A DNA stretch of 30,157 nt from CACKLF01 sp002725175 (GCA_002725175.2 PBQX02000032.1:1-30157); one strand, 5' to 3'; counted from the first letter of the stretch, positions 8,132 to 15,461 are shown. The notes: generated by a model not told the origin, from the sequence alone. Translations and numbers: made by a program.

Positions 8132-9358
8132 CTATGCGATAACAGTTTGTTCAGAGCGTAATTTATTTGTCCTAAAAAATATATATAAGATAATCACAAT
8201 ATTCATTACATTAAATAATACACCATTCCATAATGCTATCTGATAAGATCCGCTTAAATCATAAATTAGACCTGAAACCCATCCCCCAAAAGCCATGCCT
8301 AAAATGGTCATCATCAGAACTAGTCCTGCCTTCGTTCCAGCTTCACTAGCGGGGACATACTCACGAATTATCATTGTGTAGCTAGGGACAATACCACCTT
8401 GTGACAAACCAAAAATTAAACTTACAACGTAAAGAGGTACTAAGCCATCAAAGGGCATAAATAAAAACAAGCTAATGCACTGAAGTGTTGAGCCCAGTAA
8501 TAATGTATAAACACCACCTACATAGTCAGAAAGAATTCCAGAGAGAAACCGAGATATTATTCCTCCAATTAACATTAGCGATAACATTTCTGAGCCTACT
8601 CTAAGACTAAAACCAAGATCTGTGCAAAGAGCAACAATGTGGATTTGAGGCATTGACATTGCTACACAACACCCAAAGCCAGCAAATGAAAGTAAAATAA
8701 TTAAAAGAGATCTTGAGAGCCCAATAGAAGAAATTTTATTCAGAGCATTTGCATTGTCTTGCGAGATTACTGCTTCAGGAATTTTCCTTCTTAGCAATGC
8801 AGCTAGGGGAATCATAGCGAAAATGCTTATCATTGCTAAATAATGGTAAACAGTTTCCCAACCTTGCGTTTCAAGAACGCCGCCTAGCATGAACGGCCAG
8901 ACTGCTCCTGAAAAATAATTTCCACTTGATGCAATCGCCACCGCTACGCCGCGTCTCTTTTTAAACCATAAAGAGACATCTGCAACTAGTGGAGCGAAAC
9001 TTGCCCCGGTTCCAAACCCAATTAGAATGTGGCATACGGAGTTTGCAGATAAAGTAGTACTAATCGAGGCAAAATAAAATCCAATGGCATTTAGTATAGC
9101 AGCTATTATTACAACGTAAAATGCACCGTATTTATCTACAGCTCGTCCAAAATACAGGTTTCCAAGCCCAAAACCTATCATAGTAAGGGTGTTAGGGATA
9201 GATGCAGTAGATCTCGAGATAGAATAAGTATCCTGTATTTCAGGCAAAACAAGGATAACTATCCACATCCCTGCATTCCCTACTGTAGCAACGATTAGAG
9301 TAAAAAATAACCTTAGCCAGGAGTAAGAGCTATCGAGAACCTCTATTCCATTTTTCAT
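8132..9358 (-). CDS. MFS transporter (monocarboxylate/oxalate-formate-antiporter-like)
   Basis: A 408-residue inner-membrane carrier with about 12 hydrophobic segments. The loop between helices 2 and 3 has a GRAVDKYG sequence matching MFS motif A, and a weaker copy (SGILSDYVGG) occurs in the second half, as expected for the two six-helix bundles. A charged central loop at about 190-210 separates the halves. The general look, with long first-half helices and a conserved substrate-neutral core, resembles the OFA/monocarboxylate branch, but the substrate cannot be read from sequence. Its ATG shares a base with the stop of the amino-acid permease gene (TAATG), so it is probably translationally coupled and belongs to that transport operon. 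Confidence 0.82.
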   Translation of the reverse strand: MKNGIEVLDSSYSWLRLFFTLIVATVGNAGMWIVILVLPEIQDTYSISRSTASIPNTLTMIGFGLGNLYFGRAVDKYGAFYVVIIAAILNAIGFYFASISTTLSANSVCHILIGFGTGASFAPLVADVSLWFKKRRGVAVAIASSGNYFSGAVWPFMLGGVLETQGWETVYHYLAMISIFAMIPLAALLRRKIPEAVISQDNANALNKISSIGLSRSLLIILLSFAGFGCCVAMSMPQIHIVALCTDLGFSLRVGSEMLSLMLIGGIISRFLSGILSDYVGGVYTLLLGSTLQCISLFLFMPFDGLVPLYVVSLIFGLSQGGIVPSYTMIIREYVPASEAGTKAGLVLMMTILGMAFGGWVSGLIYDLSGSYQIALWNGVLFNVMNIVIILYIFFRTNKLRSEQTVIA

Positions 9359-11052
9359 TATTCTTTTCTAATATTTTTTTTGTTTATTATCTTATCAATT
9401 GATTTGATGCTACTGGCAGCTATCAGAGTAAGAATAATGTAGATCAAAGCAGCTGAATTAAATGCAGGGAAAGCCTGAAATGTAGCTGCTTGATACTCTC
9501 TCATACGCTGTGTTAGGTCTCTTAAAGATAGTACTGATAGCAAAGCAGTATCCTTAAGCATAGCTATAAATTCATTTCCAAGTGCTGGTAAAATTATTGC
9601 TATAGCTTGTGGCAATACAATAAATCGCGCTATTTGCCAGTCCCTTAACCCTATAGTTTTTGCTGCTTCGATTTGACCTTTAGGAACTGCCTCAATCCCT
9701 GCTCTAAATATTTCGGCCATATAGGCTGAATAGCCAATGCCTATGGCTAATACGCCTCTAACCATTATGCTCATGTCTATGTATTCGTATGAGGCATTTT
9801 TGATTGCACCAGCAAGGGGTAAGCCGACGTATAAGACTAAAACAAGCATAGGCACGCCCCGAATTGTATCAACAAAAAAGTCTGAAAATACATGTAGAGG
9901 ATGCATTCCAGATATTATCCCTACACCGACAAGTAATAGTAAGACGGTCCCAACAATACCTGAAGTAATACCAAGGTTTTTATTTAGAACTGGAAGATAC
10001 TTGGTAGTCCATAAAACAGGGTAATCATTAACATTTTCTGACGGCAAAAGTGCCCCTGAGAGCTTACCACTGTCAAGAATTTTCAATGTCTGCTCTATTG
10101 ATTTTGTAGACCTGATTTTAATCAAGCTGTCCTGTTTTTCTGCCGTAAATTCACCATATCTGATAGTATCTGTTACCGATTGAGGCGTGCCTTTGATAAT
10201 TCCGATTCTTCCATCAGTAGAACCAACTAAGGAAACATCAATTTTTGGTTGGGCAAATTGGAAGATTGAAAAAATAATCAAAAATATTCCAACAAATGTA
10301 GTAATTATACTGCTTTTCTTTGACGGCTGTAAGTTTGTGAGGATAGCCCAAACTAGTCCTAAAACGCTAGCCAGAAAATAAGCAAGAAATGCGGCTCTGA
10401 GACAGGTCATCAAGCCAACGGAATAGCCTGCGTGAGAAACTAAAAGCATATAAAATGAAAAGAAGAAATTTAACAAAAAGATTACTAACCTTAAGCCTTT
10501 GCCAATATAGCTTTTAAGGAGCTCTTTTGGTGAAAAGCTCAAGAATAATGAAATAGCTGGTATAATTAGAGATGCTCGTAGCCAAAATTCTAATATTTGG
10601 GAAGCAGTAGCCTTTGTTTCATCTGTAATTGAATAATTTTGGTCGACAATTATTATCCATGGGTAATCTCTCGGATTTCCCCAGTTTATTAAAATAGAAT
10701 ATAAGAATTCATCTGTTAGCGAGGTTAAGCTTAAGATTACCAAGAAAAGAAGCTGGATAGAAAAACATAGCTTTGCATTGAACCTGCCTTTATTTTCCAG
10801 GTGTATTTTTATATCTGGTCTAAGGGAAAAATTTAAGTTTATTAAAGCCCATAACCCTAGGAGCCCCGCTATTGAACCAATAATAAAAACAAATAAAAGT
10901 GAGAGTGCATTTTCTTCAATGCCTAATACTACTTTTAAAGCTGTTCCATAGTTTCTTGAACTCATTATAAAGTAGATAATAAAAGGCAAAAGGGCCGCAA
11001 AAACCAAGTTGCTAGCCCTTGCTTCCTTAAGGTAATGCATCAATGTTTTCAT
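9358..11052 (-). CDS. Polar amino-acid ABC transporter permease with long N-terminal membrane and soluble extension
   Basis: A 564-residue protein. The last 200 residues are a standard HisM/GlnP-type permease: FVDTIRGVPMLVLVLYVGLP at about 393-412, an EAA loop with IEAAKTIGLRDWQ at 461-473, and LPALGNEF...LKDTALLSVL at 488-508. Ordinary members are 220-270 residues long. Here about 360 extra residues precede the module: several membrane helices (about 15-30, 50-72, 95-112, 157-172, 188-205, 215-238, 250-266) and then a soluble stretch at about 270-355. That stretch contains GRIGIIKGTPQSV and a GKLSGALLPSEN segment resembling one lobe of a family-3 binding protein. It follows the binding-protein gene, separated by a hairpin, and is coupled to the MFS gene. 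No ATPase gene for this system lies nearby. The ATG at 11052 has AAAGG 11 bases upstream; an ATG four codons later is possible. Confidence 0.85.
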   Translation of the reverse strand: MKTLMHYLKEARASNLVFAALLPFIIYFIMSSRNYGTALKVVLGIEENALSLLFVFIIGSIAGLLGLWALINLNFSLRPDIKIHLENKGRFNAKLCFSIQLLFLVILSLTSLTDEFLYSILINWGNPRDYPWIIIVDQNYSITDETKATASQILEFWLRASLIIPAISLFLSFSPKELLKSYIGKGLRLVIFLLNFFFSFYMLLVSHAGYSVGLMTCLRAAFLAYFLASVLGLVWAILTNLQPSKKSSIITTFVGIFLIIFSIFQFAQPKIDVSLVGSTDGRIGIIKGTPQSVTDTIRYGEFTAEKQDSLIKIRSTKSIEQTLKILDSGKLSGALLPSENVNDYPVLWTTKYLPVLNKNLGITSGIVGTVLLLLVGVGIISGMHPLHVFSDFFVDTIRGVPMLVLVLYVGLPLAGAIKNASYEYIDMSIMVRGVLAIGIGYSAYMAEIFRAGIEAVPKGQIEAAKTIGLRDWQIARFIVLPQAIAIILPALGNEFIAMLKDTALLSVLSLRDLTQRMREYQAATFQAFPAFNSAALIYIILTLIAASSIKSIDKIINKKNIRKE

Positions 11053-11070
11053 GTAAGAAATTACCTTTTG

Positions 11071-11103
11071 TAAAAGACCCTAAGTTTTCTTTAGGGCCTT
11101 TTA
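11071..11103 (-). terminator. Intra-operon hairpin between binding-protein and permease genes, likely partial terminator
   Basis: An inverted repeat has arms TAAAAG-A-CCCTAA (11071-11083) and TTAGGG-C-CTTTTA (11091-11103) with a 7-base loop. This gives 12 base pairs with one mismatch. Read on the minus strand the 3' arm ends in TCTTTTA, a short U-rich tail. It lies 19 bases after the binding-protein stop and just before the permease ribosome site. The position suits an attenuating terminator or 3'-end stabiliser that would leave the binding-protein message in excess. Confidence 0.65.
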
Positions 11104-11122
11104 CTAGTTTTGGCTATATCAA

Positions 11123-11863
11123 TTAGGAATCAAACCATTTCATAATTAATTTATCTACGGTTCCATCAGCTATTATTTCAGCTAAGCCTTCGTTGAAATC
11201 ATCTACTAAGGCACTACCTTCTTGGAAAACAAGTCCTAAAGGATCGGAAGCTAAGCCGCTTACTCCTACAGTTAGCTCTCCAGCGTATTCCTGCTCGTAA
11301 GACACGGCAGCTGTGCCGTCGATAATAACTCCGTCAACATCGCCATTTTGAAGAGCTAAAACAGCATTATTAAATGCTTCAAAAAGTTTAAGGTTGTCTC
11401 TACCTACTAACTCTTCACCTAGCTGAGCATTTGTAGTTCCAGTTTGTGAAGCAAGCACCATTGAGCCAGATTGAAAATCATCTAGGCTAGCTCCGTCCGC
11501 ATCATCAACTCTCATCAAAATTCCTTGTTGAATAATTATGTATGGATCAGAGAAATCGACGATTTTATCTCGTTCATCAGTGATCGTTACTCCTGATACA
11601 ACCATATCCCACTCACCACTAGCTAGTTTGGGAAAAATTCCATCCCATGCTGTTGTAACCCAGTTAGGTTCACAATTAATGCGCTTACATATTTCTGCTA
11701 CTACGTCGACGTCAAAGCCAACCACTTTTCCATCTTCAATAAATTCATGAGGAGGATACGTAGTGTCAGAGCCAATGCTCACAACTTGTCCTCCAAGATC
11801 TGCGGCTTTAAGCGGAAGAGCTATTAAAGCCAAAAAGATCCCTATAGATATAATTTTTTTCAT
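11123..11863 (-). CDS. Family-3 periplasmic amino-acid binding protein, probably for basic amino acids
   Basis: A 246-residue secreted solute-binding protein. A signal peptide is clear: MKK, a hydrophobic core, then likely cleavage after LPLKA at about residue 20. The mature part has the SBP_bac_3 layout: GSDTTYPPHEF, VVGFDVDVVAEIC, a SGVTITDERDKIVDFSDPY segment with the carboxylate-binding Arg, QTGTTNAQ, and GVIIDGTAA with the amino-group-binding Asp. The DTTY near the N-terminus matches Asp11/Tyr14 of the LAO/HisJ proteins, where the Asp contacts basic side chains, so arginine, lysine, ornithine or a methylarginine is a reasonable guess. AAGGAG lies 7 bases before the ATG, a strong ribosome site. 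It heads the operon with the fused permease and the MFS gene. Confidence 0.9.
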   Translation of the reverse strand: MKKIISIGIFLALIALPLKAADLGGQVVSIGSDTTYPPHEFIEDGKVVGFDVDVVAEICKRINCEPNWVTTAWDGIFPKLASGEWDMVVSGVTITDERDKIVDFSDPYIIIQQGILMRVDDADGASLDDFQSGSMVLASQTGTTNAQLGEELVGRDNLKLFEAFNNAVLALQNGDVDGVIIDGTAAVSYEQEYAGELTVGVSGLASDPLGLVFQEGSALVDDFNEGLAEIIADGTVDKLIMKWFDS

Positions 11864-12067
11864 TTTGATCTCCTTGTTCTTGTAAGTTTGTAAAACTTTA
11901 TAATTTTTATAATAAAAGCATTACCTTAGAAGTTAAAATGGTCAAGGAAAGAAATAAATTAATTAATTAAATTTACCCTTTCATTCAATAAATAAAAATA
12001 GCAATATTTGCTAAAAAGTGGCATTTGATAGTGTTAGTTAGGGTGTTATAGGAGGCGATTGCTTATA
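11864..12067. promoter_or_regulatory. Divergent promoter region between binding-protein operon and deacetylase gene
   Basis: About 200 very AT-rich bases lie between two divergent genes. For the minus strand there is a TATTAT at 11914-11909 and a TTGACC at 11945-11940, but the two are not spaced as one promoter, so the start point is open. A GGAGG at 12051-12055 is the deacetylase ribosome site. A 15-base dyad at 11999-12013 is listed separately. Confidence 0.45.
11999..12013. promoter_or_regulatory. Perfect 6-base dyad (TAGCAA-N3-TTGCTA), candidate operator
   Basis: TAGCAA TAT TTGCTA is a perfect inverted repeat with a 3-base spacer. It sits in the divergent intergenic region 55 bases before the deacetylase start and 136 bases before the binding-protein start. 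The form suits a dimeric repressor or activator site. No regulator gene is in the window and I do not recognise the motif. AT-rich DNA yields such short dyads by chance, although the G/C bases in both arms make this one less trivial. Confidence 0.3.
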
Positions 12068-13174
12068 ATGGGTAAAACGGGATTCTTCTTTGATGAGAAG
12101 TGTTTTTGGCACGCTGGCGGCAATTATGCGCTAACTGTTCCTGTTGGAGAACTAGTGGAACCTCTTTCAAGTGGAGGTTTGCCAGAAAATCCAGAAACAA
12201 AACGAAGGTTGAAGAACCTTATTGAAGTTACAGGATTGATAAAAGAATTGGATGCATGCTCGAGCCCTTTGGCTTCTTTTGATGAGTTAAGGACTGTTCA
12301 CCCAGAATCTTATCTTAAAAAGTTTAAAGAATTGAGTGATAACGGTGGTGGAGAGATGGGACTAAGAGTTCCATTCGGGACAGGTGGTTTTGAGATTGCT
12401 AGCCAATCAGCTGGGCTCGTTATTGAGGCAACAAAAAGCGTTTTACTTGGTAAAATAAAAAATGCATATGCGCTTTCTAGACCTCCTGGCCATCACTGTC
12501 TTCCAGACTTTCCTAATGGTTTTTGTTTATTAAACAATATAGCTATCGCCATCGAAGTTTGTAAAAGAGAATTAGGTGTAGAAAAAGTCTTAGTTTTGGA
12601 TTGGGACGTTCACCATGGAAATGGCACCGAACAAATTTTTTATCAAAGGAATGATGTTTATGCTATTTCAATCCATCAAGAAAGAAATTACCCGCTTNAT
12701 ACTGGAAATTTTGAAGATCGTGGAGCAGGTCTNGGNGAGGGTTTTAATCTGAATATCCCTTTGCCNCCAGGTACTGGGCATCAAAATTATATTGAGGCNG
12801 TTGAAAAGTTNNTCTTGCCNGAAATTAAGAAATATTCACCAGACATAATAATTGTNGCTTGCGGGTATGATGCTTCGGGAGTTGATCCTCTGAGTAGGAT
12901 GATGTGTTATGCAGATACCTTCAAAGAAATGACTAGAAGAGTTATGGAAGCTGCTAACATTTTTTGTGATGATAGAATTGTTTTTGCGCATGAAGGAGGT
13001 TATTCAGAGGTACATGTCCCATTTTGTGGCCATGCTGTTATCCAAGAATTATCATCTTCGTATATAGATGCGGGAGATGTGCTGAAAGAAAGAATTTCCT
13101 CGCAACAACCTAATAATAGTTTTATAAAATTTGTTTCAAAATACATTGATCAGCTGAAAANATTATTAAGATAA
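12068..13174 (+). CDS. Class II histone-deacetylase-like amidohydrolase (HDAH/acetylpolyamine amidohydrolase family)
   Basis: A zinc amidohydrolase of 368 residues from the ATG at 12068. With that start, the residues fall at the same numbers I recall for Bordetella HDAH: RPPGHH with His142/His143, DWDVHHGNG with zinc ligands Asp180 and His182, GYDAS with Asp268, and EGGYS with Tyr312. An in-frame TTG at 12059 is too close to the GGAGG at 12051-12055, so I prefer the ATG. Bacterial members remove acetyl groups from small amines such as acetylpolyamines or other acyl amides; the true substrate is unknown. It is divergent from the amino-acid uptake operon and 23 bases upstream of the AhpD-like gene. 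Several Ns lie in the middle third but do not touch the catalytic residues listed. Confidence 0.87.
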   Translation: MGKTGFFFDEKCFWHAGGNYALTVPVGELVEPLSSGGLPENPETKRRLKNLIEVTGLIKELDACSSPLASFDELRTVHPESYLKKFKELSDNGGGEMGLRVPFGTGGFEIASQSAGLVIEATKSVLLGKIKNAYALSRPPGHHCLPDFPNGFCLLNNIAIAIEVCKRELGVEKVLVLDWDVHHGNGTEQIFYQRNDVYAISIHQERNYPLXTGNFEDRGAGXXEGFNLNIPLXPGTGHQNYIEXVEKXXLXEIKKYSPDIIIXACGYDASGVDPLSRMMCYADTFKEMTRRVMEAANIFCDDRIVFAHEGGYSEVHVPFCGHAVIQELSSSYIDAGDVLKERISSQQPNNSFIKFVSKYIDQLKXLLR

Positions 13175-13197
13175 AATAAAAACAAGAAAGAAAAAAT

Positions 13198-13773
13198 ATG
13201 ACAAGTCATGGCGATAAAATTTGCAGGTTTCCTATTCCCGAAATAAGNAGTCTTCCGGAAGATATTAGAAAAGAGATTTTAAAGATCCAGGAAAAGATGG
13301 GATTTGTTCCAAATGTCTTCTTGATTTTATCNAGGCGACCTGAGGAATTTAGAGCATTTTTTTCTTTTAATAAAACATTAATGGAAGAAGAGCGTGGACT
13401 TACTAAAGCAGAAAAGGAAATGATAGTGGTAGCTACTTCCGCAGAAAATAACTGCCAATACTGTGTTGTGGCACATGGTGCTGTGCTTCGAATTAGAACA
13501 AAAAATCCTACTATAGCAGATCAAATAGCTATCAACTANAGAAAAGCAGATTTGTCAGAACGTGAGATAGCGATGCTAGATTTTGCTGTAAAGGTCACAA
13601 ATGATTCAGATAAAATATCAGAAGATGACTATCAGAAGTTATATTCATTTAATTTTAGTGATGAAGATATCTGGGATATAGCATCAATTTCTGCATTTTT
13701 TGGAATGAGTAATAGATTGGCAAATTTTGGAAATATGCGACCGAATAGAGAGTTCTTTAGTATGGGGCGTTAG
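13198..13773 (+). CDS. AhpD-like peroxidase-related protein (carboxymuconolactone decarboxylase fold)
   Basis: A 191-residue all-helical protein of the uncharacterised peroxidase-related enzyme family. The redox motif is ENNCQYCVVAHGA at about residues 82-94, a CxxC followed by His as in AhpD alkylhydroperoxidases. Other family landmarks are FVPNVFL, RPEEFRAFF, LTKAEKEMIVVAT and a C-terminal SNRLANF...MGR. One codon near 13537 is TAN; relatives read NYRKAD here, so it is almost surely Tyr rather than a stop. It follows the deacetylase gene closely and probably shares its message. The role would be peroxide or thiol-disulfide chemistry in the cytoplasm; no partner lipoyl protein is seen nearby. 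Confidence 0.85.
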   Translation: MTSHGDKICRFPIPEIXSLPEDIRKEILKIQEKMGFVPNVFLILXRRPEEFRAFFSFNKTLMEEERGLTKAEKEMIVVATSAENNCQYCVVAHGAVLRIRTKNPTIADQIAINXRKADLSEREIAMLDFAVKVTNDSDKISEDDYQKLYSFNFSDEDIWDIASISAFFGMSNRLANFGNMRPNREFFSMGR

Positions 13774-13805
13774 GAACGACATTTGTGCTGTTATTATANG
13801 TTCTC

Positions 13806-13821
13806 GCCTTTATCGAAAGGC
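13806..13821. terminator. Small hairpin between convergent genes, possible bidirectional terminator
   Basis: GCCTTT-ATCG-AAAGGC forms a perfect 6-base-pair stem with a 4-base loop in the 72-base gap between two convergent genes. The flanks are AT-rich, but neither side has a real T run, so function as a terminator is only suggested by position. Confidence 0.35.
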
Positions 13822-13845
13822 TATTATTAGATGCCTTTATAATAT

Positions 13846-14586
13846 TCAAATNCACCTTCCTCCATCCACTTCAAGCACAGCGCCGGTAATCATACTAGCT
13901 TCGTCGGAGCAAATGAAACACGCAGTATTGGCTAAGTCCTCTGGAGTTGAAAATCTGCCTAAAGGAATGGTCGACAAAAAGGCATTTCTTCGCTCAGGAG
14001 TATCTTCGCCTAGAAAAGATTTAAGTAATGGAGTTTCTCCAGCCACCGGTGCTAAAGCATTGACCCGAATATTATGAGTAGCTAATTCAACAGCCATAGT
14101 CTTTGTNGCCGTTATCATCCATCCCTTTGAAGCGTTATACCAATTCAGGTTAGGCCTTGGGGAAAGCCCNGCTGTTGAAGCAATGTTAAGTATAGAACCT
14201 CTCTTACTTTTTTTCATATGAGGTACGAAATATTTTCCACAAAAAAATACGGACTTGGCGTTTACAGCAAAAACTTTATCAAACTCTTCTTCACTTAGAT
14301 CTTCTAAGGGCATTGGCAAATGGGTAATTCCAGCATTATTTACCATTATATCAATACTNCCATATTTTTTTATAATATATTCTGATAAACTCTTCATGCT
14401 ATTTGAATTTGCTACATCCACATGCTGCCAGTCCTGATTGATATTTTTGGCAGTTTGTTCCACTAGCTCGTTGTTTAAATCAGCTAAAATTATTTTGGCC
14501 CCTTCTTGTGAAAACTTTTCAGCTATGCCTTTCCCGAAACCNGAAGCTGCTCCAGTAATTACTGCTGTTTTCCCGCTTAATTTCAT
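13846..14586 (-). CDS. Short-chain dehydrogenase/reductase (3-oxoacyl-ACP reductase-like SDR)
   Basis: A 246-residue classical SDR oxidoreductase. It shows the NAD(P)-binding glycine motif TGAAxGFGKG (11-20), an Asp in ILADLN (about 36) that favours NAD(H), NNAG (83-86), the catalytic Ser137 in NIAST, and YNASK with Tyr150 and Lys154. The end reads VDGGR, as in 3-oxoacyl reductase-like members. The reading frame stays open further upstream, but those codons are the tRNA-Cys gene read through, so the start is the ATG at 14586, preceded by GGGGGAG. Only 22 bases separate it from the tRNA 3' end, so the tRNA and this gene may share a transcript. Substrate unknown. The next-to-last codon has an N (TGN), probably Cys or Trp. 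Confidence 0.85.
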   Translation of the reverse strand: MKLSGKTAVITGAAXGFGKGIAEKFSQEGAKIILADLNNELVEQTAKNINQDWQHVDVANSNSMKSLSEYIIKKYXSIDIMVNNAGITHLPMPLEDLSEEEFDKVFAVNAKSVFFCGKYFVPHMKKSKRGSILNIASTXGLSPRPNLNWYNASKGWMITXTKTMAVELATHNIRVNALAPVAGETPLLKSFLGEDTPERRNAFLSTIPLGRFSTPEDLANTACFICSDEASMITGAVLEVDGGRXI

Positions 14587-14608
14587 CTGCTCCCCCATTT
14601 TGAGTGCT

Positions 14609-14682
14609 TGGAGGCGACGACCGGAATCGAACCGGTATAGACGGATTTGCAATCCGCTGCGTAACCATTCCGCCACGTCGCC
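14609..14682 (-). tRNA. tRNA-Cys (anticodon GCA)
   Basis: A complete cloverleaf on the minus strand. The acceptor stem GGCGACG pairs with CGTCGCC. The D arm uses GCG/CGC, and the anticodon stem GCGGA/TCCGT holds the loop TTGCAAA with anticodon GCA. The T arm is ACCGG-TTCGATT-CCGGT. The discriminator is U, as expected for tRNA-Cys, and CCA is encoded (14611-14609). The body is 71 bases plus CCA. A TATAAT on the minus strand at 14729-14724 could be its -10 box, without a good -35 partner. Confidence 0.97.
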
Positions 14683-14813
14683 TTACAACTTAATCTGTAT
14701 CCAAAGAATTGGTATAAGTCTATATTATAAATTCTTTAATAGCATTGAATTGTAATACTAAAAAATATAGTTATATTCTCTTTTTCAATATGTGCAAAAT
14801 TTAGGGAAAAAAA

Positions 14814-15461
14814 GTGGATTTTAATACTGCTAGGAAGAATATGGTCAAAAACCAAGTTATGCCTTCTGACGTTACTAATAAAANGTTGCTAAATGCCATG
14901 TTTGAAATTCCTAGAGAGAAGTTTGTTCCTCCGGAAAATATTGCGCATGCATATAATGAAATAGCTATACCAGCTGCCTGTGAAAGAGAGATTATAGAAT
15001 CTCGATTTTTGGGCAAGATGATAGATACTTTTGATCCAAATCCAAATGAGTTGATTTTAGATGTTGGTTGCGTAATGGGCTATTCTACAGCAATTCTTGC
15101 AAGGTTGAGCCAGGCAGTTGTTATGCTTGAAAATCCTGAATTATCTTCAGGACGTGAGAAAATATTTACAGAGTTAGGTTTNGACAATGTAATAGTTGCG
15201 AAAAATTCANTTACTGAAGGTGTTAAAGAGCATGCTCCTTATGAGGGNATATTNATTCAGTTAGCTATAGATTATTTNCCTGAAGAATTTAAAGATCAGT
15301 TGAAAGTTGGGGGAAAGGCTTTGGTAGTTTTCCAGAGGGAGGGAGTTAAGCAATGTTATTCAGGGTTTAAAACTGAAGCAGGGATGAATTGGACTTATCA
15401 GTTTGANGCTAATGTTGCCTATTTAAGTGAGTTTAAAGTTGAANGAGGATTTGAGTTTTAG
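14814..15461 (+). CDS. Protein-L-isoaspartate O-methyltransferase family protein
   Basis: A 215-residue methyltransferase of the PCMT family. It has the usual opening (ARKNMVKNQV), REKFVPP near residue 37-43, and SAM motif I as LDVGCVMGYSTA, where canonical PCMTs have a VGxGxGY pattern. The first glycine pair is thus broken (V-M in place of G-T), and the later acidic motif is also loose. This is the divergent paralog that many alphaproteobacteria carry directly before tolC; it may have altered or weak activity. The start is a GTG at 14814 with AGGG upstream. It lies 96 bases before tolC on the same strand, and the tRNA gene is divergent from it. Six N-containing codons are spread over the second half. 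Confidence 0.82.
   Translation: MDFNTARKNMVKNQVMPSDVTNKXLLNAMFEIPREKFVPPENIAHAYNEIAIPAACEREIIESRFLGKMIDTFDPNPNELILDVGCVMGYSTAILARLSQAVVMLENPELSSGREKIFTELGXDNVIVAKNSXTEGVKEHAPYEXIXIQLAIDYXPEEFKDQLKVGGKALVVFQREGVKQCYSGFKTEAGMNWTYQFXANVAYLSEFKVEXGFEF

Noticed and set aside
11960..11981. AATTAATTAATTAAATT repeat as a regulatory element
   Set aside because: A simple AT run is expected in such low-GC intergenic DNA and shows no further structure.
13535..13540. Possible stop codon (TAN) in the AhpD-like gene
   Set aside because: The reading frame continues with conserved family sequence and relatives have Tyr at this place, so the N is most likely T or C. The same applies to the TAN codon in the aminotransferase near 22485.
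14587..14676. In-frame upstream extension of the SDR gene by 30 codons
   Set aside because: Most of these codons are the tRNA-Cys gene read as protein; the SDR family starts at the ATG at 14586, which has its own ribosome site.
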